Source: Anolis sagrei (lineage: Eukaryota; Chordata; Lepidosauria; Squamata; Anolidae). Taken from it: 64,000 nucleotides of DNA. How positions within the stretch are numbered: position 1 is the stretch's first letter; each line of letters starts with the position of its first letter. The DNA is taken from the NCBI RefSeq assembly GCF_037176765.1, contig NC_090034.1, positions 95,828,500 to 95,892,499 of the forward strand, given 5' to 3'. Under the pieces are notes generated by a model, which saw nothing but the letters and a program-made list of their open reading frames with translations, searched no databases and was not told where the DNA came from. Below are positions 32,876 to 44,475 of this stretch, one piece after another. A program made the position numbers and the translations under genes.

Positions 32876-33946
32876 TCATAAGGTTGTAGCAGTGCTCCGG
32901 TCCTCCGTGGTTGTGCCGACACCCTGTGTATGTCCCTTGGTCATGGAATTGGCATATATGGCGTCCTCACTCAAGATGTTGCGCAGCAAGACCTTCAGGG
33001 AGCGTTGCATCTTGGACTTGAAGTCCTGGCCGGCAATGACATAGATAATGGGGTTGATGCAGCTGTTGATGTACGCCATGGCCACCACAAGCGAGTCAGC
33101 CTCACTTACAGTATTGTAAAGTAAACTATTTCGGGGCTCATTGGCAAGGATCAGGCCAACCACATGGTAGGGAGCCCAGCAAACGAAGAAGCTGACAATG
33201 ACCACCAGCACAACTATAATAGTCTTCTTGGAGCGCATGAAGCGGCTGCTTTGCACCCGGGAGACCAGCAAGCCATAGCAAACGCTGATGACCACAAAAG
33301 GGATCAGGAAGCCAAGGAGGAAGCGAGTGACAGCCACAGAGATCTCCACATGGTGGTGATTCCCACCAAAGACATCATAGTTGAGACCACAGGTGGTCAC
33401 GTTGAAAGACTTGGGCAAGAGCCTTCGGGTGAAGAAGGAAGGCAGGGTGAGGATCAGGGCCAAACTCCAAGCTGCCCCACATAGGCTCCAAGCGAGACGG
33501 TTTGAGCGATGGTTCTGGCACCAGATGGGCTTCATGACCAGACCACACCGGTCTATGCTGATGAGCATCAGGAGGAGGACACTGGCAAACATGTTGAGAA
33601 TTATCAGAGAGGGCAAGAGCTTGCAGGCGAACTCACCCAAAGGCCAGTGGTTGCTGGAAGCCAGTGGCACAGCCAGGAAAGGGAGGGACAGGCAGCAGAG
33701 AAGGTCAGCGAAGGAGAGATTAAGGAACCAGACTGTGTTCACTGTGCTCTTCATTTGGAAGCCCATCACCCAGATCACCGCCCCGTTGCCGACCATGCCC
33801 ACCAGGAATACAAGGGCATAAAGGACCAGTGCTACCCAGATGATGGGGCTCATTTTGTTGCTCAATTCCTCTTCAAATTTTACTGTAGAATAGTCTGAAT
33901 AATCATAATCGTCATTCATGGAAAAAGATGTTATATTGTCACCCAT
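32876..33946 (-). CDS. C5AR1: C5a anaphylatoxin chemotactic receptor (C5AR1/C5AR2 type GPCR)
   Basis: The gene encodes a complete 356-residue class A GPCR in one coding exon, predicted to bind complement C5a at the leukocyte surface. N4 (NIT) is a glycosylation site, and acidic Tyr14, Tyr16 and Tyr19 are likely sulfated. Seven hydrophobic segments follow, with D81 in TM2, a C108-C186 disulfide pair, DRC (132-134) in place of DRY, KPIWCQN in loop 2, CWAPY in TM6 and NPIIY (298-302). The Ser/Thr-rich tail suits arrestin binding. I chose ATG 33944-33946; the longer frame upstream opens only with TTG. TM2-TM4 resembles human C5AR2 (ADLLCCLSLP, CGAAW) while loop 2, TM7 and the tail resemble C5AR1, so orthology is unsettled. 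It sits between CCDC9 and DHX34 as in human. Confidence 0.93.
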   Translation of the reverse strand: MGDNITSFSMNDDYDYSDYSTVKFEEELSNKMSPIIWVALVLYALVFLVGMVGNGAVIWVMGFQMKSTVNTVWFLNLSFADLLCCLSLPFLAVPLASSNHWPLGEFACKLLPSLIILNMFASVLLLMLISIDRCGLVMKPIWCQNHRSNRLAWSLCGAAWSLALILTLPSFFTRRLLPKSFNVTTCGLNYDVFGGNHHHVEISVAVTRFLLGFLIPFVVISVCYGLLVSRVQSSRFMRSKKTIIVVLVVIVSFFVCWAPYHVVGLILANEPRNSLLYNTVSEADSLVVAMAYINSCINPIIYVIAGQDFKSKMQRSLKVLLRNILSEDAIYANSMTKGHTQGVGTTTEDRSTATTL

Positions 33947-34030
33947 TGTGGACAAGAAACACAGACAAGAGGAGAAGCTTCGTGATCCTTGAGCAAAAGG
34001 CCTCAAAGTTGGAGTGGTTGGACCTTGCTT
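33947..34030 (-). other. C5AR1: C5a receptor 5' UTR part of the coding exon
   Basis: An acceptor with a T-run (tttttttag) lies just above 34030 on the minus strand, giving about 84 nt of leader before the ATG. This fits the two-exon plan of mammalian C5a receptor genes. Confidence 0.5.
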
Positions 34031-34285
34031 CTAAAAAAAATCAAAAAGGAGAAGAGTAGGCATAAATCCCATGTAGGCATAAATCCAGGTTGCACTAACT
34101 GTTAACACTTCTGCTGTATTTACAGCAAGGCAGACATGCAAACACATTATAAACTCAGATACAGTTGGCATAAGAAACAGAGATATGCTAATGTATAATA
34201 TTCTACTACCACAAGCAGAATTAGATATTGCCCATTGAAACACTGGAGAATACATGGGCTTGAAACCAGGTGATATGATATAGGT

Positions 34286-35267
34286 CAGCGTTTCTCAACC
34301 TGGGGTTCGGGATTCTTGGGGGTCGTGAGGAGGTTTCAAAGAGGGCACCAAAGACCATCAGAAGACACATCTTTCTGATGGTCTTAGGAACCCTTTTGGC
34401 AGAGAAAGCTGAAGAGCTCCCCGCTTGTCCTTCTCTTCCTTTTTGGAAACAGACTGTAAATCCTCCCACCAAAAGCCCTCCTCCGCTGTGATTGGCCACA
34501 CTCTCAACCAGCCTCTCTCGGTCACGGGGAGAGCTGTTTCTGAGACACCAAGCACAGGAGGGGTGAGCAGGCGTGCTCGGCAAATGTCAGTGTGATGTGC
34601 ATGTGTGGACAGGGGAGAGCATGTGAGGCTGGAGGGAGGCTCGCACCAGCACGTCCCTTCAAGACATGGGGGTCCTGTGTAGGAAGTTTGGCCCAATTCT
34701 ATCGTTGGTGGGTTCAGAATATTCTTTGATTGTAGGTGAACTCTAAATCACTCCCAAATGTCAAGGTCTATTTTCCCCAAACTCCACCAGTGTTCACATT
34801 TGGTCATATTGAGTATTCGTGCCAAGTTTGGTCCAGATTCGTCATTGTTTCAGTCCACAGTACTCTCTGGATGTAGGTGAACTACAACTCCCAAACGCAA
34901 GGTCAATGCCCACCAAACCCTTCCAGTATTTTTTGTTGGTCATGGGAGTTCTGTGTGCCAAGTTTAGTTCAATTCCATCATTGGTGGAGTTTGGAATGCT
35001 CTATTGTAGGTGAACTATAAATCCCAGCAAGTACAACTCCCAAATGACAAAATCAATCCCCTCCAACCCCACCAAATTTGGGCGTATCAGGGATTTATGC
35101 CAAATTTGGTGACATACATCCTGCATGTCAGATATTTACATTACAATTCGTAACAGTAGCAACATTAGTAATGAAGTAGCAATGAAAATAATGTTATGGT
35201 TGGGGGTCACCACAACATGAGGAACCAAATTAAAGGGTCGTGGCATTAGGAAGGTTGAGAAACACTA
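34286..35267 (-). mobile_element. hAT N1-family element with an extra internal segment
   Basis: The ends are CAGCGTTTCTCAACC and GGTTGAGAAACACTA. Flanks ATATAGGT (34278-34285) and ATATCGGT (35268-35275) form a target duplication with one mismatch. About 280 bp of GC-rich sequence at 34390-34668 is absent from other copies here. It lies in the presumed C5a receptor intron. Confidence 0.75.
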
Positions 35268-35751
35268 ATATCGGTAGAAAGGAGCGCTTCAAAGGATGCA
35301 TCAACACTGCATGAAGTAATGCAGTTTGACACCACTTTAACTGCCACTGCTCAATATTATGATACTATGGTAATTATAGTTTCACAAGGGCTTTAGCTTG
35401 CTTTGCCAAAGAGTGCTGGTGCCTCAATAAATTACAAATTCTATAATTCAATAGGCTGAAGCCATGGCAGTTAAAGTGGCATTAAACTGCATTAATTCTA
35501 GAGTATAGGTGCACTCTTGGAAGGGTGAAAGGCCGAATGCTTAGAATCCTAAAGCTGTCCTCCTTTCTGATTGCAAATTACTTTTGCACTTTGAATTAAG
35601 TTTGCAGCAACTGAAGTAAGCTGAAGACAAAAGAAGAAAGTGAAAAGATAAGGGCAAAGCGGGGACATTTTCAAATCAGCTGAAAGAACCACTTGGAGGG
35701 TATGACAGAGTAGATACAATTGCCTTCTCTTGATTCCATTCTGTGGGCAAA

Positions 35752-36405
35752 GCATTATCTCCTGACGTTTCGCCCATATCTATGACTGGCATCCTCAGAG
35801 ATTGTGAGGTTTGTTGGAAACTAGGCAAGTGAGGTTTATATATCTCTGGAATGTCCAGGGTGGGAGAAAGAACTCTTGTCCCTTTGAGGCAAGTGTGAAT
35901 GTTGCAATTGGCCACTTGATTAGCACTGAATGGTCTTGCAGCTTCAAACCCTGGCTGGTTGCTGGTTGTCAGACTACACAGAGAAGCCATTGAAATTCAC
36001 AAGCATGTGGAGAATTTCAACAGAAAGCAGGAAAGCATGTAAACAAACAAAATCCAGTATTTAAAAAAACCCTAAAACCAGGACAGTAAATAAAGAGCAA
36101 TACTGAGAAAATAGGGGAATTCCAGACAAGAATCAATCAGGGCCAGCTAACACCTCTCAACAAAGGATCCCCCAGGCAGCAACCAGACAAGCTTTGAAGC
36201 TGCAAGGCCATTCAATACTAATCAAGGTGGCCAACTGCAACATTCACACTTGGCTCAAGCAGACAAGAGTTCTTTCTCCCACCCTGGACATTCCACAGAG
36301 ACATAACCTCACTTGCCTAGTTTACAGCAGACTTTACAACCTCTGAGGGTGCCTGCCATAGATGTGGACAAAACATCAGGAGAGAAAACTCACAGCAGCC
36401 CAGTG
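35752..36405. mobile_element. Two Penelope-like 3' regions, head to head
   Basis: 35752-35962 is minus; 35983-36405 is plus and begins with a frame REAIEIHKHVENFNRKQESM, the C-terminal end of the Penelope protein. Confidence 0.6.
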
Positions 36406-36485
36406 GAAGCTGTGTGTATCAAACCGTCATTCTTCCTTCTGGGTGTACCAAGACAACAAGGCCACCTTTGAGGGATAATGCTAAG

Positions 36486-36790
36486 GGGAAAAAAGGCAAA
36501 GGTTTCCCCCTTGACATTAAATCTAGTCATGCCCAACTCTGGTGGGTGGTGCTCATCTCCATTTCTAAGCTGAAGAACCGACGTTGTCCATAGATACCTC
36601 CAAGGTCATGTGGCCGGCATGACTGCATCAAGCGCCGTTACCTTCCCACCAGAGTGGTACCTATTGATCTACAAACATTTGCATACTTTTGAACTGCTAG
36701 GTTGGCAGAAGCTGGGGCTAACAGCAGGAGCTCACCCCGCTCCCCGGATTCAATCCGCCGACCTTTTGGTCTTCAAGTTCAGCACCTCAG
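36486..36790 (-). mobile_element. tRNA-derived SINE S1
   Basis: Minus-strand S1 copy with GGCATGACTGCATCAAGCGC. Confidence 0.75.
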
Positions 36791-37204
36791 CGAAGTGCTA
36801 AGTATACAAGTTGGATTTTGCAAGAGCAGTAGAAAATGGTGAGGAGGGGGTGCTGTGTCAGTAGTTCTTGCGTCAGTTCCCTGCCCTTTCTAGGGAGAAA
36901 AAAGAGGAAACGAGAACCCCACTTTTCCTGGTGCATTTGATCCAAAGCAGCAGTGTGTTGGAAACGTTTGGTAATATTCACGCAAACTCATGCAAATAAG
37001 AGGAATTCACTCAGCTAACTTTGCAAACTCCCCCTGAATTTTTTTTATGTTTTATTTTGCTCTTTCGTTGGTTCTTCTTTGTCAGCTTGCAACTTATGTT
37101 GCCACTTGCTTCCTAGCCTTGTCCCCTCCCAAAGATCCTCAGAGTTCCCTGAACGCAGGCTGCATCTACACTGTAGAATCGATGCAGTTTGACAACACTT
37201 TAAT

Positions 37205-38110
37205 TGCCCTCACACCTTGATCCATGGCTATCATGTCTCCCCTCAGCCTTCTCTTCTGCAGGCTAAACATGCCCAGTTCTTTAAGCCGCTCCTCATAGGG
37301 CTTGTTCTCCAGACCCTTGATCACTTTAGTTTCCCTCCTCTGGACACATTCCAGCTTAGAGTCAACATTTCCCTTCAATTGTGGCGCCCAGAATTGGACA
37401 CAGTGTGATTCCAGGTGTGATCTAACCAAGGCAGAATAGAGGAGTGGCACGACTTCCCTGGATCTAGGCACTAGACTCCTATTTATGCAGGCCAAAATCC
37501 CAGTGGCTTTCTTAGCCGCCACATCACATTGTTGGCTCATGTTTAACTTGTTGTCCACAAGGACTCCACGATCTTTTCCACACGTCCTGCTGTCGAGCCA
37601 GGCATCGTCCCCCATTCTGCATTTTTGCATTTCCCTTTTTTCTGCCTAAGTGGAGTATCTTGCATTTGTCTCTGATGAACTTCATTTTGTTAGTTTGGGC
37701 CCATCTCTCTAATCTGTGAAGATCGTTTTGAATTCTGCTCCTGTCTTCTGGAGCATTGGCTATCCTTCCCAATTGTGTGTCATTTGCAAACTTGATGATC
37801 ATGCCTTCTAACCATTCATATTAATAAAGATGTTGAACAGAACCAGGCCCAGGGCGGAACCCTGTTTGTTTGTTTGTTTGTTTACGATATTTATAGCCCG
37901 CCTTTCCCAGCCAAACGGTGACTCAAGGCGGATTACAGATTGGCACAATTCAATGCCATACATTTATGCCATACATTTATGACATACATTTATTTATGGC
38001 ACTCCAGTCGGCACTTCTTTCCAGGATGAAGAGGAAGCCTTGGGGAGAATCACCCACTGGGTTTGTTCACTTAACCAATTACAGATCCGCCAGAAAAGAG
38101 GAAAGCAACA
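37205..38110 (-). mobile_element. CR1 LINE, split by an L2 tail
   Basis: Minus-strand frames read LECVQRRETKVIKGLENKPY and MIIKFANDTQLGRIANAPED. An inverted L2 tail lies at about 37862-37995. Confidence 0.85.
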
Positions 38111-38451
38111 TGAATGAAGGGATTTGAAACTACCATGTTGGGGTAAGTCTATGTCTCACTGAATGATAGAAATGTGGTGTATAAAGAGAAGATATCATTG
38201 GGTCCTGAGTCCTCATTTGAAGGGCAATGTCTTCATTTTCCATAGCTATACCCCTAGGTTAGCAGCCAAACTCCTTGTAGGAGCAGAACTCCTTTTTATA
38301 GGAACAGAGATGCAGAGATGCAGTAGCAAACCTGCACCCAAGCCATTTTTATAGAAGTCACAGTGATTTAGGCTGTAAAAATTGAATGTACACCAATAGG
38401 ATGGGTAACATCTGCCTTGAAAACAGTATATTGTATGTGAAAGGGATCTAT

Positions 38452-38562
38452 GAATGGGTTGTTGTAGGTTTTCCGGGCTATATGGCCATGTTCTAGAGGC
38501 ATTTTCTCCTGACGTTTCGCCTGCATCCTCAGAGGTAGTGAGGCCATGAAAGCCTTCGACAT
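38452..38562 (-). mobile_element. Penelope-like terminal fragment
   Basis: Contains TTCCGGGCTATATGGCCATG and TTTCTCCTGACGTTTCGCC. Confidence 0.55.
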
Positions 38563-39012
38563 TACATGGATCTATGAATCTTCGTAAACCACAAACTGAA
38601 TGAGTCAACAGTGTGATCTGGCAGCTAAAGAAACCAATGCAATTCTGGACTGCATCCATAGGAGTACTGTCTCTAGATCAAGAAACGCCATAGTTCCACT
38701 CTATCCTGCTTTGGTTAGAGTTCCCATGGAGTACTGTGTCCAGTTCTGAGCATCACTATTCAAGAAGGAGATGGACAAGATGGGAAGTGTCCACTCCAGA
38801 GAAGAACGACCAAAAGCCCTTAGAGGAATGGCTGAGGGCGCAGAGTATATTTAACTTGAAAAAAAGAGTCTGAGATAGGACATGATAGCCATATTTACAT
38901 CTCTGAAAGAATTTCCCAACGAGGAGGGAGAAAGCTTATTTTCTGCTGCTCCAGAGATATGGGACACAGAGCAATGGATTCAAATTGCTGGAGAAGAGAT
39001 TCCATCTAAAGC

Positions 39013-39760
39013 AGTGTTTCTCAAACTTGGGGCCGGGACCCCAGGGGGGGTCGCCAGGGGGTGTCAGAAGGGTCACCAAAAATCATCAGAAAACACAGTA
39101 CTTTCTGTTGGTCATGGGGCTTCTGTGTGGGAAGTTTGACCCAATTCTATCATTGGTGGGGTTCAGAATGCTCTTTGATTTTAGGTGAACTATAAATCCC
39201 AGCAACTACAACTCCCAAATGTCAAGGTCAATTTTTCCCAAACTCCACCAGTGGGATCATGAGGGGGTGTCCAAGGGGTCACCAAAGACCATCAGAAAAC
39301 ACAGTATTTCCTGTTGGTCATGGGGATTCTGTGTGGGAAGTTTGGCCCAATTCTATCATTGGTCGGGTTTGGAATGCTCTTTGATTGTAGGCGAACTATA
39401 AAACTTAGCAACTACAACTCCCAAATGTCAAGATCTATTTTCCCCAACTTACATTTGGGGATATTGAATATCCGCACCAAGTTTGATCCAGATCCATCAT
39501 TGTTTGAGTCCATAGTGCTCTCTGGATGTAGTTGAACTACAACCCCAAAACCCAAGGTATTTTCTGTTGGTGGAGTTCAGAATGATATCTGATTTAAGGT
39601 TAACTATAAATCTCAGCAACTACAATTCCCAAATGACAAATTCAACCCCCCAGCCCCACGAGTATTCAAATTTGGGCGTATTGGTATTTGTGCCAAATGT
39701 GGTCCACTGAATGAAAATACATCCGGCCTATCAGATATTTACATTATGATTCATAACAGT
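39013..39760 (-). mobile_element. hAT N1, partly duplicated in tandem
   Basis: The CAGTGTTTCTCAAACTTGG end is followed by about 235 bp of N1 sequence, then a second start inside N1 at about 39251. Confidence 0.65.
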
Positions 39761-39761
39761 A

Positions 39762-40402
39762 GTGGCAGCCAGATTCCTTACTGGAGTAGTGTACAAGGAG
39801 CATACGATTCCCCTGTTACATCGGCTCCGTTGGCTGCCGGTCTGCTACGGAGCACAATTCAAAGTGCTGGCTTTAGCCTATAAAGCCCTAAATGGTTCTG
39901 GCCCAGTTTACGTGTCCAAATGTATCTCCCTCTATGAACCATCTCATAGGTTAAGGTCTTCTGAGAAGGCCCTGCTCTCGGTCCCACCTCCTTCGCAGGT
40001 GCAGTTGGTGGGGACGAGAGATAGGGCCTTCTCAGTGGTGGCCCCTCGGCTGTGGAACTCCCTTCCCAGCGATATTAGATCAGCTCCCTTCCTCTTAATC
40101 TTTAGAAAGAAATTAAAAACATGGATGTGGGACCAAGCCTTTGAACAATAATTCAGTGCAATAAGTAGAAACGGAATAAGTGCAAATATGATTGGAATGG
40201 CTCCTGGACTATGGTTTTGGATTGTGTGGTTTAAATTATTGGATTTAATGTCTAGATGTTTTCAACTTTTGGTTTTTGATGTATATGTTTGTATTTGTAT
40301 GTCTGTTTATGCCGCATTAAATTGTTGCCTACTTGCAAGCTGCTCTGAGTTCTCTTTGGGGTGAGAAGGGCGGGGTATAAATACAGTAAATAAATAAATA
40401 GC
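39762..40402 (+). mobile_element. L2 LINE 3' end with RT C-terminus
   Basis: A 129-codon frame reads ARFLTGVVYKEHTIPLLHRL, WLPVCYGAQFKVLALAYKAL and RDRAFSVVAPRLWNSLPSDI, the L2-clade C-terminus, then a 3' UTR ending (AAAT)n. It is 5'-truncated but well preserved. Confidence 0.88.
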
Positions 40403-40846
40403 AGAGTTTCTTTCTCTGGAGGTTTTTAATTAGAGACTGGATGGCCATCTGTCGGGAGGGCTTTGGTTGTGTTTTCCTACATAGCCGTTGTGTTCTTCCC
40501 CAGATCTATGATTACAGCCTTCTTCATCAAACTAAATGAGAGTGTAATACTGCCAAAGGCAAAATGGCATACTCTGCCTGGTATGTCCTTTTCAGCTCCA
40601 TTCTCACCTCCTGGATATCCAGGTATCTCTAGCCTCACCTTGGTATCTCTTGATCAGTATCTCCCAGCTGGTCTCAAGTTCACCTCCACCTCTATTCAAC
40701 TCCCCCTACTCTAATTCCCTCTTCGCTCCACTCCTCGTTGCATCCTGACATCATGGGGATTGGGAAGAAGGACCCCAAACACATGCACACACACACAAGT
40801 AAACATGTATAGCATCATGCTCAGCATCATACAGCCAGCCACTTAC

Positions 40847-40935
40847 CTGATAGAAAGAGAAAGCCAGGCAGCAGTCCGTGCCTCTCAAAGTAGCACCAGT
40901 GCCAAGGAGAAAAAGAAGCAGAAAGAGGAACTAAG
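40847..40935 (-). promoter_or_regulatory. C5AR1: Candidate non-coding first exon and promoter of the C5a receptor gene
   Basis: In repeat-free sequence the minus strand shows a textbook donor, CTATCAG|gtaagt, with last exon base 40847. Upstream is an AG-rich stretch with GAGGAA cores (PU.1/ETS-like), as in myeloid promoters without TATA. Splicing to 34030 would give a 6.8-kb first intron. No transcript evidence is available. Confidence 0.4.
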
Positions 40936-41002
40936 TTGAGCAAAGTTGACAAATTCAGCCTCCCCCCCCCCCCAATCCCATTTCATACAAACCTGCCTAA
41001 CG

Positions 41003-41725
41003 CAGTCTTTATGAACCTTCCTAATGCCGTGACCCCTTAATACAGTTCTTCATGTAGTGGTGACCCCCAAACATTACATTATTTCCGTTGCTTCTTCCAT
41101 AATTCTAATTTTGCTACTGTTCAATCGTAATGTAAATATCTTATCTGCAGGATGTATTTTCATTCACTGGACCAAATTTGGCACAAATACCCAAAACGTC
41201 CAAATTTGAATACTTGGGGGGTTGGGGGGGATTGATTTTGTCATTTGGGAATTGTAGTTGCTGAAATTTATAGTTCACCTACTATCAAAGAGCATTCTGA
41301 ACTCCACCAATGATGGAATTGAACCAAACTTGGCACACAGAACTCCCATGACCAACAGAAAATACTGGAAGGGTTGGGTGGGCATTGAGTTTTGGAGCTG
41401 TAGTTCAGCTACATCCAGAGAGCACTATGGACTCAAACAATGATGGATCTGGACCAAACTTGGCACGAATATTCAATATCCCCAAATGTAAACACTGGTG
41501 CAGTTTCGGGAAAATAGATCTTGACATTTGGGTTTTGTAGTTGCTGGGATTTATAGTTCACCTACAATCAAAGAGCATTCTGAACCTCACCAATGATAGA
41601 ATTGGGCCAAACTTCCCACACAGAACCCCCATGACCAATAGAAAATACTGTGTTTTCTGATGGCCTTTGATGACCCCTTGGACACCGACTCGCAACCCCC
41701 AAGGGTCCCAATCCTAAGAAACACT
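41003..41725 (+). mobile_element. hAT N1 element
   Basis: N1 sequence from CAGTCTTTATGAACCTTCC to CTAAGAAACACTG. A partial inverted copy lies at 42091-42325. Confidence 0.75.
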
Positions 41726-42396
41726 GCTCTAAACACTGCTTAACTCTTCATCCCTCACTGACTTATATTGTAGGAAGAAAAAAGGTGGCAAGAGAGGAAT
41801 TTTTCTGTTCTTTTACATGAAAACTATGTGCTGCTTGAAAAAAATTATCGATTTCTCCCTTTTTAATGTCAGCACACATAGGAATTGAGAAAAATGATCT
41901 TCTCCAATAATACGTTTTTGTAATGTTAAGTGTCCTCTCTTGTAGCTTGGCTAATTTTCTTCTATGAAATGTTGAAAAATATACATTCTCTATTGGAATT
42001 CCCTCAGGAACCTCTTCCTTGCAGTTTCCTCCAAGGTGCAAAGAGCTCCATAAACAGAGTGTGTGTCCATTAGTTCACAAACAAACAGAGTCGCGTTTCT
42101 CAATCTGCGGGTCAGGACCCTTGGGGGGGGGTGCATGAGTGTGTTTCAGAGGGGTCGCCAAAGACCATCAGAAAACACAGCATTTTCTGTTGGTCATGGG
42201 GGTTCTGTGTGGAAAGTTTGGCTCAATTCCATTGTTGGTGTGGTTCAGAATGCTCTGATTATAAGTGAACTATAAATCTCAGCAACTACAACTCTCAAAT
42301 GTCAAGATCTATTTATGTTAGGGTTCCTGGCTGTTTACTCTGGGTCAGTAGGCTGGGCTTGATAAAGCCACCCACGTTGTGACAATGAGTTCCTCA

Positions 42397-43095
42397 TGTT
42401 GGAGGTTTTAGATATCAATAAACAGAAGTTTTACCAATGTTTCTGAACCAAAATATACCCTGTAGTATAATAATGTGTCACTTAGATTTGTGTAACGAGT
42501 AACAGTAACTTTTTGTTGTTGTTCATTCATTCAGCCATTTCCAACTCTTCGTGACTTCATGGACCATCCACGCCAGAGCTCTGTCGATCGTCACCACCCC
42601 CAGCTCCTTCAAGGTCAATCTAGTCACTTCAAGGATACCATCCATCCATCTTGCCCCTGGTCGGCCCCTCTTCCTTTTTCCTTCCATTTTCCCCAGCATC
42701 ATTGTCTTCTCTAAGCTTTCCTTTCTTCTCATGATGTGACCAAAGTAACTTTAGTTCAGTTCAAAAGGTCAAATAGAGCAACAATATATAAGCAGTCTCT
42801 CTGAATTCTTACAGAGAATAGAGGGAATAAACAGTCCTTTTAAACAGTCTTTAAAATATGCTTCATGCCTTAGAAATGATCAGGCTTCAGAGAGTTGGCA
42901 GCCATTTTCTTCCTGGCTGTTTTCAGTCAGCGCTCTCTTCACTCTCCGAGGTGAAAGTAGCAGTTAAAACCATTTATCTCAGCAGCAAGCTAGAGACAGT
43001 ATTTCTGGCTCCTGACTGACTCAGCCAATCAGATGCAGACACATATCTTTCCAGTCAACCCATCACATCAAGGTGCCTTTTTACAAATCCCCACA
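42397..43095 (-). mobile_element. Solo LTR D1, split by BovB, fossil
   Basis: The outer ends are TGTTGGAGG and CCCCACA; flanks are CCTCA and CCGCA (one mismatch). It is an inverted relative of LTR D2, about 535 bp away. No internal region. The imperfect flank and divergence suggest an old insertion. Confidence 0.65.
42504..42752 (-). mobile_element. BovB (RTE) LINE 3' end
   Basis: The minus frame reads MRRKESLEKTMMLGKMEGKR, ARWMDGILEVTRLTLKELGV and VHEVTKSWKWLNE, the BovB RT C-terminus. An exact 9-bp duplication AGTAACTTT lies at 42504-42512 and 42744-42752. It is inserted in LTR D1. Confidence 0.85.
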
Positions 43096-43630
43096 CCGCA
43101 GATCCACTCTGAAGTAGAATGTCCTTTAGTTTGTCTTGAATCACTCACTGTTCAGTCCCATGAAATGACCTCACTGTGTTCTGGTACTTTTATGACGAGA
43201 GAGCCACTTCCTGGACGCCATGTCCAAGATCCCATCAGAGTGCAATGCTGTGGTTGCATTTTTTCAGGATGGTTCGAATGAGCAAAGAGAGACAAAACCA
43301 ATCAGTTCCCTATTGCTTCAATCCCTTGTTTCCTTTCTGGCTAGTGGTCTTTCTTCTCCTTTTGCCACCTATGCTGACATAGTTGCATGTTGCAACAAGA
43401 TATTACCTCATGTATTACTGTATGCACCTTTATGAAGCCATATATGTATTTTTTTTCTAGATTGAGACATCACCAACTTCCATAAGGAGTGTCCACATTG
43501 GGAAGTCAGCATAGCATAGTGATGGTTTGAGCATTGGGCTGAGACTCTGGAGGCCAGGATTCAAATCCTCACTCCTTCTGGAAACCCATTGGCAGACCTT
43601 GGAAAAGTCTAACTCTCAATATTAGAAAAC

Positions 43631-44100
43631 TGTGAGGATTTGTAAAAAGGCACCATGATATGATGGATTGACTGGAAAGGCATGTGTTGGCAGCTGATTG
43701 ATTGGCATGCCAGAAGCCAGAGTTCTGATTGGCTACTGTCTCTGGCTTGATGCTGAGACAAATGGCTTTAACTGCTACTTTCATCTCGGAGAGTGAAGAG
43801 AGCGCTGACTGAAAATATTTGGGAAGGAAATGGCTGCCAACTCTCTGAAGCCTGATTATTTATAAAGCAAATGAGGCATATTTAAAGACTATTTAAAGGG
43901 ACTGTTTATTCCCTCTGTTTTCTGTGTGAATTCAAAGAGACTGCTGTATATATTATTGCCCTGTTTGATCTTTTGAATGGAAGTAAAGATACTGTCACTT
44001 GTTACTCAAATCTGAGTGACACTTTATTATACTCCAGGGTATATTTTGGTTCAGAAACTGTGGTAAAGCTTCTGTTTATTTACATTTGCAACCTCCAACA
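43631..44100 (+). mobile_element. Solo LTR D2, 470 bp, fossil
   Basis: Starts TGTGAGGATTTG and ends CCTCCAACA, flanked by AAAAC and AAAAA. Same family as D1, in opposite orientation. Confidence 0.65.
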
Positions 44101-44127
44101 AAAAACCCATAGTAGAGTGGACATAAG

Positions 44128-44475
44128 TTACCTAAGGAGCCCCTGGGGGCACATCGAGTTAAACCACTGAGCTGCTGAACTTGTTGACCGAAAGGTCAGT
44201 GGTTCAAATCTGGGGAGCAGGGTGAGCTCCTGTTGTTAGCCTCAGCTTCTGCCAACCTAGCAGTTTGAAAGCATGCAAATGTGAATAGATCAATAGGTAC
44301 CGCTCCAGTGGGACGGTAACAGCGCGCTTTGCAGTCATTCCGGCAAATTACCTCGGAGGCATCTACGGACAACACCGGCTCTTCGGGTTAGAAATGGAGA
44401 GGAGCACCATCTCCACCACCCCCCGAGTCAGACATGACTAGACTTAATGTCGAGAGGAAATCTTTACCTTTAAGT
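44128..44475 (+). mobile_element. tRNA-derived SINE S1, plus orientation
   Basis: The head GAGCCCCTGGGGGCACATCG is near 44138; the tail ends TCTTTACCTTT. Confidence 0.8.

Larger units (their letters stand above)
38640..40560 (+). mobile_element. CR1 LINE fragment, split by hAT and L2 sequences
   Basis: The CR1 part 38640-39010 stops at GATTCCATCTAAA and resumes near 40403 (CTGGATGGCCATCTGTCGGG). Between are a tandem hAT N1 piece and an L2 3' end. Confidence 0.65.

Noticed and set aside
33381-33898. Plus-strand ORFs of 129-146 codons
   Set aside because: Antisense shadows of the C5a receptor coding exon.
32876-34006. 376-residue version of the C5a receptor
   Set aside because: The extra 20 residues start at TTG, not ATG; the ATG at 33946 gives the family-like N-terminus.
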